This document shows positions 56,476-64,000 of a stretch of DNA of 64,000 bases, piece by piece. Under the pieces are notes generated by a model. The model saw only the letters and a program-made list of their open reading frames with translations, was not told the DNA's origin and did no database searches. The position numbers were made by a program, and so were the translations under genes. Each line of letters begins with the position of its first letter. Within the stretch, counting starts at the first letter, position 1. This DNA is from Neoceratodus forsteri (taxonomy: Eukaryota; Chordata; Ceratodontiformes; Ceratodontidae), in contig CM057456.1 in NCBI GenBank assembly GCA_016271365.2, positions 888,766,001-888,830,000 of the forward strand, given 5' to 3'.

Positions 56476-57546
56476 CTTATTTGGACAGTTTCTCATTATG
56501 TGGCCTTTGCCAAGACACCCATGGCAAATCAGTTCAGAATATGGTATTCTTCCCCTCTGTCTCGCCTGCTGTAATTATTCTGACGTGCATTAGAATAAAA
56601 GGCCTTACCATTTCTGATGTCTGAGGTGGGGTATTTTGTTGCCCTCTGGGTCTAGTGGGTTGAGCAGCTATATAATCCTCTGCCAGCTTCACTGTATCCT
56701 CTGCAGATTCAGGCTGATGTTCTTTCACCCATAGCTGGACATCATGAGGTAACACCTGAATAAACTGTTCAATGACAATCATATCCATCATCTGCTCTTT
56801 AGTTTTACTAAAGGTTGTAGCCATTTCCACCATAGTCCTTTAATTTTGCATAGATTTCTCTCGTGTATCATGAATAGTCATTCTCTGGAGTGCAAACCGC
56901 TGTCTATAGGTTTCCACGCTATTATCATAGCGTGCAATATCTCTTCTTTACTCGATCATAATTATTTGAGTCCACCCCACTTAACTGGCTATACACCATT
57001 TGAGCTCTACCAGTTAAATATGGGACCAGTCTTATGACCCATTGATCTTGGGCAAGCGCAAGTTTGGGCAATCCGCTCGAAAGTGGTGAGGTATGCCTCT
57101 ATATCATCACTCTCCGACAGCTTTGTTAATTTAATGTCTCTGGGTATAGTTCGATCAGACTGACCTTGTGCAAGTGCCTGAATAGCCTTCAGAGTATCCA
57201 TCCATTTCTCATCCTGTCACCGACGTTCCTCAGCCTGGACACGCCTGTCCTCTTCCCTCTGGCGATGATCCTCATCTCTCTGGCGATGATCCTCTTCCCT
57301 CTGACGATCCATTTTGATCTGGTGAATACACAGCCACTTTAATAATTCTCCGGGGTCATCTGGTACTGGGGTCACCTGGGCTGCCTCCTGCTTCAGGGGT
57401 TCCGCATCCATATTCTCCTCCTCTGTTCTTCTCATTTTAGGCCTTGCTCCAGGTTCTAGGCCAGGCAATAACTGAATACCAGTTTTTTCAGTCACTGCTC
57501 TAGTGACATGATATACATCTTTCTTTGTCAGGTCCTCTTCCTCCAT
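56476..57546 (-). pseudogene. gag of gypsy element 2, SCAN-like, with zinc knuckle
   Basis: ATG at 57544-57546. The N-terminal 109-residue frame ends in a heptad-like repeat (REEDHRQ, RDEDHRQ, REEDRRV; about 57310-57225), probably a coiled coil. Next are IPRDIKLTKLSESDDIEAYL and FERIAQTCA (57150-57050), the start of the capsid. The SCAN-like part (56833-56640) has MIVIEQFIQVLPHDVQLWVK and EHQPESAEDTVKLAEDY, very close to the EQFL..LP.ELQ.WV..H.PES.EE pattern of SCAN domains. The zinc knuckle CHGCLGKGHIMRNC (56485-56526) has C-X2-C-X4-H-X4-C spacing. One or two frame breaks between 57000 and 56840. Confidence 0.85.
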
Positions 57547-57609
57547 CTGTTAGGGTATAACTTCAGTACCCCGCAACGTCCTCCCAGGCAGTCTCGACGT
57601 GCCAGTTAT

Positions 57610-57627
57610 ATCCCACTTCTGACACCA
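57610..57627 (-). other. Primer-binding site of gypsy element 2 (tRNA-Leu)
   Basis: Minus strand TGGTGTCAGAAGTGGGAT, one base from the 5' LTR. It is an exact complement of the 3' end of vertebrate tRNA-Leu(CAA) (..ATCCCACTTCTGACA plus CCA, from general knowledge). Confidence 0.85.
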
Positions 57628-57628
57628 G

Positions 57629-58609
57629 TGTAGAAGCGTGAAATAACAGATGTCCAGACCTAGGTTTAAGATGCATAAAAACAAAGGTAATGCGTTGTCA
57701 ATTTATTTCCAAAACAAAACAAAACAAAACAAAAAATATTCTTAACTTAAAGTTCATAGAAAGGAAAACAATCGGTGTTAGTCTTCACACCAAAAACAGG
57801 AAATACTTCTTTCCACAGACTCCTGAATTGCCTTTTCCTTTCCTTTTGTCTGTACAGCACTTTGTGTGGAAACACACACAACCTTCTTGCTCTGTGGTCA
57901 GTCGAATACTGACTCTCTCTCTCTATCCATCTACACAGGTCTCTAGTGGAGGGTTTATATATTTCAGAAGGGAGTGTCTTGAACTGAGCCCTCCCTATTG
58001 TGACATCACATTACCTGAATACTATAAAAGCAGCCATTTTGTAGGCTGCCATCCCTATAGCAGGACCTCAGCAGGAGAAGCAAGACATTCAGGTACACAT
58101 TCATTTTGTTTTAATACAGAAAGAAAAGAAACACTTGTTAAAGATTGAATTAAAATTGAGCCTTGGCAAGGAAAACAGATGAGGGGAGCTCCTATCTGTC
58201 TTCCTTTGCAAGGCTTCAGGATTCTATTTACTTTTAAATGTAAATGCCAGAAAGTAAACATGCATTTATTTAAGATAACAATTCTAGTAAATCTTTTTTT
58301 TTACACAGTAGTCTCTCTAACATATTTTCTTTATATGTGCTGCATAATGCTTGTTTTTATGAAATTCCTCACAGCTAGAATTTCAGCTGACTGCTTTTCA
58401 GCTTATCAAGATTTGGATGCCAGATTGTTTTAAAGATAATCAGGGACAGTAAAGAAAGGTTTAAAGATTGCCAGGTTGGCCACCCTGACAAGAAAATTAG
58501 GATAGATACGAATATAGAAGCAGACAGGATAGAGTGAAAATTGAAAAGTATGGGGGGGTGACATCTTGTAAATTCTTGATACTTCTCTTCATAACAGGAC
58601 CCTGTTACA
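57629..58609 (-). repeat. LTR of gypsy element 2 (5' LTR)
   Basis: Same termini as the left LTR. Contains ACTATAAAAGCAGCCATTTTG (about 58020), a TATA-box-like word on the plus strand only; the promoter on the coding strand is not obvious. Confidence 0.95.
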
Positions 58610-58614
58610 CGCAC
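58610..58614. repeat. Target-site duplication of gypsy element 2, right (CGCAC)
   Basis: Pairs with TGCAC at 52009-52013; one mismatch. Confidence 0.6.
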
Positions 58615-58669
58615 CTTTCCCTTTTGAATATCGCTCCAGGGCACAACCCTTTTGAATATCTGGGCCACA

Positions 58670-60760
58670 ATGTTTTAAGTCTCAAGCTTCAATGGGAGTT
58701 GAGGTATAGGTAGCTAAATATTTTACCAAAATTTGGATTGCTGTAATATTTATATAATTTTGATAGTATTCATTGAAATGTTACAACAATTAACAGGTAT
58801 ACAGGTTATCGCTACAATTATAGTTTAAGATGTCTAGCCTTAAATGGGACTGAGATATATCCTGCCAAACATGTTGCCAAAATTTTAATTTTGGTTAATT
58901 CCCCCCTAATTTTAAAACTATATATCCAAATTTAACCAGAACTGAAACATTTAAACTACTATACCACATGGTCATTTCTGAAAATGTTCATATTTTCAGC
59001 TTTAAATGGGATTGAATTAAAAGTAATCAAACTTTCACAGATTCTTAGACCTTACAAGGAGACTGTGTGTGCCAATGTTATTAATTGCTTGCTGTGAGAA
59101 ACTGCAAAATAACATGTGTACTTAAAGTCAAATTCCATGAGTCTTTGTGAAAATTGCAGAATTTTATGAAAAAGTCCATAAAACTGGAATTTTCTAATTT
59201 CACTCAGCCTTATCTGGGGATTCTATTTATAGGATAGGGGTATAAGAGGCAGGTAGCACAGGGGGCCACCATGTTCTGGAGTTAGTGCACAGTTTCACCA
59301 AGAAATGGAGAGCTGAGCTGGGTAGCACAACAGTGGCAGACCCCAAGTTGGAGCAAGAAAGCACAGTGTCAACAATTCCAGCCTGAATGCAGGATATTTA
59401 AGGATCACATCCAGTAAATTAATGATCCAGGGAGCCTGGTGTACATGCAAGTCTAGGACTTAGAGGTACTCACAACGATGTAGTGGGGGACGACAATGTC
59501 TTGGACATCAGGAAGAAAGAATTCTGGCTATTCTAACAGGATAGGTTGATAGGAAAAGGAGTAGGTGACTCATATTATAAGGGAGTCTGTCACTGTAAAG
59601 AACAAAGAGGATATCAGTGGGATCAGTAGTTCTACTGAGTCAATCTGGCTATGCCAAAAGAGAAGTGGGGGTATGGTCACCCAGAGAGGAACAGCAGGAC
59701 TGCAAAAAGGTCAGCCTAGCTTATCAAATGAAGTAGTGATATGTGCATTGTTAATGTTAAATTCCACAAAAAAAATTCTGGATGCTTCATCTATAGTATA
59801 TGCCATCATAAATATGTGAGAAAATGTTACTAATATTTTTTTTCTTCTGCAAAATTAAAACTGCTTAACCAATTTAACCAGTTGTGTTAGACATCAAGAT
59901 ACACTGACTATGGATATGCATGTCAAATGTTTACTCTATGTGTGCAAGAACAGAGAAGTTACAAACGTTCACATTTTTGATAGTTTTCACAAGAGGAGGT
60001 GTTGAGGGCCAGTACAGTGGAAGGTTTCAAGAAGGCCTGGGACAAGTACAAGGGATTGTCAAGTAGTGGGGGGGGATCTGGGATGGGGGGGACAAGTGAG
60101 AGGGGTAATGGGCAGACTCGATGAGCCAGGAGGGTTCTTTTCTGCCTACACTTCTATTAATCTATGAAAGTTTTGAACCTGTATAACTTAAAAATCTCTT
60201 ATCTAAGTATGTCCATATGTAGATAATTCTAAAAGCATTACAAAAAGGTTATCCATACTAATTTACACATGCCTATCTCCAAAGATGCCTGAGTTATATG
60301 CAGTTGAAATTTTTTCATGAAATTTCCTGATAAAAATAAAATGACAGATTTTGAGCACATATAATGTTGAGATGATGCATCATACTGTCACGGAATCTGG
60401 CACATGTTGGAACACCAAGAAATCATTCCAAATTTGGGATCCCTGACCCAATAGTCGGTTAAGGTATATGCAGATAAAAATGTTCAGGACATTTTACACA
60501 AACAATAAAACGACAACATTTGAGCACCTATACTTTTGAAACTATCCATCCAAATGTCATGACATGTGGCATATTAATGGCCACTGGCCCAAAAAGGATA
60601 CATTCAAAATTTCAGAGCTCTAGCTTGAACGGCAGCTGAGTTATAACCAAATTGCTAGACTTAAAAAATTCTGCGATATGCAGACGAAATTTCACGGACT
60701 TTTGCAAAATTTCATTGAAATTCCACGGATTCTGAATTTTCCCATTCCGCAAAGCACTGA
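58670..60760. repeat. AT-rich diverged repeat family (~190-base units)
   Basis: Recurring words are CCAAATTT.., AGCTT.AATGGGA.TTGAG.TATA, TTTCATGAAATTTC and GAGTTATA.CCAAATT at loose intervals of about 150-200 bases. Style and words resemble 50201-50468. Too diverged for exact boundaries. Coding potential absent. Confidence 0.5.
59995..60175 (+). mobile_element. CR1 3' end fragment
   Basis: GTGGAAGGTTTCAAGAAGGC, then GGGCAGACTCGATGAGCCAGG.GGGTTCTTTTCTGCC and a degraded TTCTATTAATCTATGA tail. This is the CR1 3' UTR pattern, 5'-truncated. Confidence 0.75.
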
Positions 60761-62331
60761 TACATTCCCTCACTGACTGCTGCAAACACAGCTAACGTAG
60801 TAATAGGCAAAGAAACAGCTAGGTAGGGCAGGACAGGCAAATAACCTAACTGCATAATAAGAATGTCCCATTTAATAAAGTTCAAATCATGCCCCACATA
60901 GGCCTGCCCGAAGCCCCAATATATAACTTTTTTTCCCAGCACCAGAAGCTTGTTGCTTGCTCAGTGCCTGCCTTTAACTGATGCCCTGTGCTTGTGGCCT
61001 TTTTACCCTGGTACTCCGGCCCCCTTATTGCCTTCTTTGTTCCCTAAGTCCACCTGAACCAACCACTTTTTTAAAATTCCAGGGCCTGACTGAGAGATAG
61101 GTTCCTTTCAATCCCATCCTTCATTCTCACCAACTTAAGTAATGATGAATCTCATAATTGACACTACTCAGGAGAGTCAATATGATTGGTAATTAAAGGC
61201 AGGGTTTGTTTTTTCAGATTAAAATCTGCAGATTGCAGTGGAATCCTCACGCAGAGAGTTCATGGTCGGTCGGACTGTGGCTCACCTCACTATCTACCAT
61301 GGTTAATGCGTCACGGCAGCCTGGGTAGTCATTGCCAGCCAGTGCATGCTGCTGTTTCTTTTTTGATTAACCAACTACCACTCAGAACCACACCAAACAC
61401 CACCATTGCCCTGCATTCTGCTGGGTGCTCACTTGCTGCTCAGATGAGCACTGGGTCCATTTGGTTTGGCTTTGACTCCAAGTCCTGACTCCCAGGTTTT
61501 GCTGTTACCACTTTATTTCTTCATGTCTCAACAGCCAGTAATAACTGACTAACTCATGGGTCAGCGATAAATAACATGGAGGCACCACAGTGGCAAAGGG
61601 CAGGACTGGAGTCTGAGATTAGCTTGCCTTCTGCAAGGCAAGACGGCAAAGCTAACATGGTCAGCACTGACCAGCCTGCATAGCAGCACAAGTGGAGGCT
61701 ACAGACCCACAGCAAAACTGTTTCACAGTATGCATGAGCAGCTCTGGTGTTGACTTGAGTACTGGCACTTCACTTGTGAGTTTAAATCCGCTCTTGTCAT
61801 GGGCTCATCTAGGTAGCTCTGAGGGCTTCTTTTGGTTGACCAACAGGACATGCAGTGCTTGGGGGTGCGGGGGTTGCAGGCATAGTTACAGTCCACTCAC
61901 CACTGATCAAAATACACAACCAACCCCGACAAAAATAGAATATCTCATCCTGAGGCAAGACCAGACCAAATCAGGACAACAAATTGAAAACAAAGCAGAA
62001 AAACAACCTCGCAAAAAGGCCCTGATCTGACAAATGTTTGGTGGGACACAGTGCCCACTGCCCCCAGCAATGCCATGTGATGGCATTTTCCTCAGATATA
62101 TGTTTAATTTGTTAGATAACATTTTCAGGATAGCTTCATAACCTGAATTATTCATAACCTACTGTATTCTGCTTACTGTAGTAGTTGAGTGAATGTTGGT
62201 GTCTAGAAATGTTTCCTTTGTTAACCCATTTTAAATGGAATCATTGTAATTTAGTTAGCATACTAATTTCTTTTTGCTGTCATGAAAACAGTTGACACAC
62301 AATATAAACTAAAGTAATATACTGTATATAT

Positions 62332-62334
<3 letters not shown>
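60761..62334. other. No gene seen
   Basis: Unrecognised sequence. The open frames at 61186-61488 and 61692-62030 show no known domain. Confidence 0.45.

Positions 62335-62396
<62 letters not shown>
62335..62396. repeat. (TA)n microsatellite
   Basis: Uninterrupted TA repeats preceded by CACACA. They directly abut the repeat beginning at 62401. Confidence 0.95.
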
Positions 62397-62400
<4 letters not shown>

Positions 62401-62402
<2 letters not shown>

Positions 62403-64000
62403 CTGGTGCGATAGCCCAGTATATTAGGGTTGAGTGCAAACATTTCTGTTAAACCTAAAATCTTGAACCTTAATAACTTTAGAACTGTTCAACAGATTTG
62501 CACGATATTTAGCAGGCATATTCTCTAGGGGTAGGTCTCTTAATATGCGATTTTTTTGTGTGAATCGGTTTTACGGTTTCTGAGATATAGAGTGTCAAAA
62601 ATACCTAAATGTGCCACTTTGTTTTACATTTCTTTGTCCACCTGTATCTCAGAAACGGTTTTAAGTTTTACTCCGAAATGTTCAGGGTAGAAAGCCGTTG
62701 GGTCACAAATGTGTCCTTTGAAGGTGTGATGAAAAAATATTAATTTGTTCAAAAGTTATATCATTTTTAAGTTTCCCATTATTTCCTATGGGAAAAGTTA
62801 CGTTCAGCACGAAAGTACCGTATTTTCAGAAATCATGGTGTGTGCGAAAATAGGTGTGTCCTATTTTCGCACACACACCATGATTTCCAAAAATAAGGTC
62901 CTCAATTGTCGACAGCAGGGTGCCCAACCCCCCTGTTGGCATTCCTTTACCCCCACCCCCCACTACTGTGGCACACTGGGAGCCCACCCCAGTGTGCCAG
63001 ATCACTGTTTTTTTTTATGTATCCAACACCAGGATGCCCACTCCCAGGGGTGCCCAATCCCTCTGTTGGCAGCATGTATTCCTCCCCAAACTCATGTGGC
63101 ACACTGGGAGCCCTCCTCAGTGTGCCCAAAAGTTATTTTTTATTTTTTTTTTACTTTGTAGATGGGGGTGCCAAATCCCCCTGTCAGCAGCATGTATGCC
63201 CTCCCCCCAACTCATGTGGCACATTGGGAGCGCACCCCAGTGTGCCCAAAAGATTTTTTGTAAATAAAGAAAACCATCCCCAATGACTTTTTTTATCTGT
63301 AAAAAAGAAAATGGTCCCTCATCATCTCCCTAGTACCTCTTCCTCCATCCCCACCTTCCCACTGAGCACCCACCTCCCCTTACCCTCCCCTTACCCCCCT
63401 TACCCCATACTTACATCTGGAGGTCAGCGCTGTCATCTCCTCTGGACTGGGACATGTCTGCACTCTTCAAAGCCGAACCAGGAACTGAAGAATCAAAGGT
63501 AAGTGCCGTATAATGGCAGTCAGTGGGGTTTCAACAAGTTGATATCTCAGCCATTTTTAGAATTTTGCCTCAAGTTTTCAACATGGTATTCTTAATTCCA
63601 ATTACGAACACTGTCACTGTCATTAAGTTACTCATCCCTGAAAGGTGATTTCACGGTCACTGCGCAGAATCACCTTTCAGGACTGATTAACAAAATGACA
63701 GTGCCACTGTTCATGAGGTTGGGTCCCAAAAAGCCCATGTTGTAAATCTGGTGAAAAAATTCCAAAAAGTGACTTCATTATGAGCGGCATTGCGCAGTTT
63801 CTATGCACACTTGTAACTTCACCAATTTTTTATATTTTCACTCCAGATGTTCAATGTTGCCATTTTTATAGACCTCCTTGTGAACAGTACAGTTGTCATT
63901 TTTCACATCCTGATGGAAATGTGTTTTCACACCTGTGGTGAATAATGGCACAGTCACAGTGCGAAATCACCTTTTGGGACTGATCAACAAAATGACACTA
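62401..64000. repeat. Long repeat: hairpin start, TTAGGGTTGAG, then inverted relative of the 38.2-40.3 kb insert
   Basis: It begins TACTGG..CCAGTA (stem), then TTAGGGTTGAG, matching the start at 9361. From about 62900 to the window end the text resembles the reverse complement of about 38690-39720: CACTGGGAGCCCACCCCAGTGTGCC blocks (62970, 63100, 63220), GTTTCAACAAGTTGATATCTC near 63530, then GAAAGGTGATTTCACGGTCACTGCGC, CACTGTTCATGAGGTTGGG and TCATTTTTCACATCCTGATG. It probably runs past the window edge. Non-coding. Confidence 0.65.
62822..62897. repeat. Perfect-looking hairpin
   Basis: AAATCATGGTGTGTGCGAAAATAGG pairs with CCTATTTTCGCACACACACC then ATGATTTCC, with only TGTGT or so between. Stem about 24 bp. 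Confidence 0.85.

Larger units (their letters stand above)
52014..58609 (-). mobile_element. Gmr1-like Ty3/gypsy retrotransposon 2, complete structure
   Basis: A 6596-bp provirus with LTRs at 52014-53007 and 57629-58609 (TGTAGAAGCG..CCTGTTACA). Minus-strand coding order is gag, protease, integrase, RT, RNase H, the same unusual order as element 1, but the sequences are clearly different families. The PBS fits tRNA-Leu. No env. Several frame breaks. Confidence 0.92.
50469..58666. mobile_element. Foldback DNA element (Harbinger-like?), split by gypsy element 2
   Basis: The left end GGCCTGGATATTCGAA and right end TTGAATATCTGGGCC are inverted, with ACA directly outside both (50466-50468, 58667-58669). 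Inside, GGCATCGGTATA..CTGTAAATCATAAAATAGTCCTATTA (51088-51185) is inverted at 51565-51695, flanking a GC-rich centre with GCCAATGGGCG-type palindromes. The GGCC..ATATTC termini and 3-bp duplication recall PIF/Harbinger MITEs. No transposase. Without the provirus it is about 1.6 kb. Confidence 0.6.

Overview
The window reads as vertebrate intergenic DNA made almost entirely of transposable elements in many stages of decay. I found no host gene, rRNA gene or CRISPR array. The clues to the organism are CR1 retrotransposons whose 3' ends carry TTCTATG repeats, several L2-like LINEs, a MIR-like SINE, two Ty3/gypsy elements of the Gmr1-like type, a Crypton-type tyrosine recombinase and a hAT transposase with a TTF zinc finger. 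Together they suggest a large-genome, non-mammalian vertebrate such as an amphibian or a lungfish-like lineage. The sequence alone does not settle which.

Layout. 1-3.9 kb: two L2-like LINEs on the minus strand, fused in frame. 4.25-4.87 kb: inverted copies of a tRNA-derived repeat. 5.8-7.3 kb: two CR1 3' ends. 9.1-12.0 kb: a (TA)n tract, an AT-rich repeat family, a degenerate hexamer array and a 350-bp foldback. 13.4-18.1 kb: an L2-like tail and a long CR1 (ORF1 esterase, endonuclease, reverse transcriptase) with a MIR-like SINE inside ORF1. 18.1-21.3 kb: more L2-like fragments. 21.27-28.47 kb: a complete but decayed gypsy provirus with LTRs and a 5-bp target duplication, which splits an L2-like reverse transcriptase whose C-terminus resumes at 28.5 kb. 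29.5-31.8 kb: a decayed Crypton. 35.3-43.6 kb: a hAT element with flanking tandem repeats, interrupted by a 2.1-kb repeat and by a SINE. 43.6-48.9 kb: the best preserved element, an L2-like LINE with a tandem-repeat 5' region. 50.5-58.7 kb: a foldback DNA element (Harbinger-like) that hosts a second gypsy provirus (52.01-58.61 kb). 58.7-64 kb: AT-rich repeats, a CR1 3' end, and an inverted relative of the repeat that interrupts the hAT gene.

Most interesting. The L2-like ORF at 44922 starts with a signal-peptide-like segment and a small cysteine-rich domain with two N-glycosylation sequons. A 2A-like ribosome-skipping motif (NVELNPGP) follows, and then the apurinic endonuclease. A second, divergent L2-like element at 3.6 kb keeps the same 2A region in damaged form. 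Both gypsy elements have integrase upstream of reverse transcriptase, a SCAN-like gag, and primer-binding sites fitting leucine tRNAs. No complete functional protein set is visible in any element, so the genes here work together only as parts of their own transposons.
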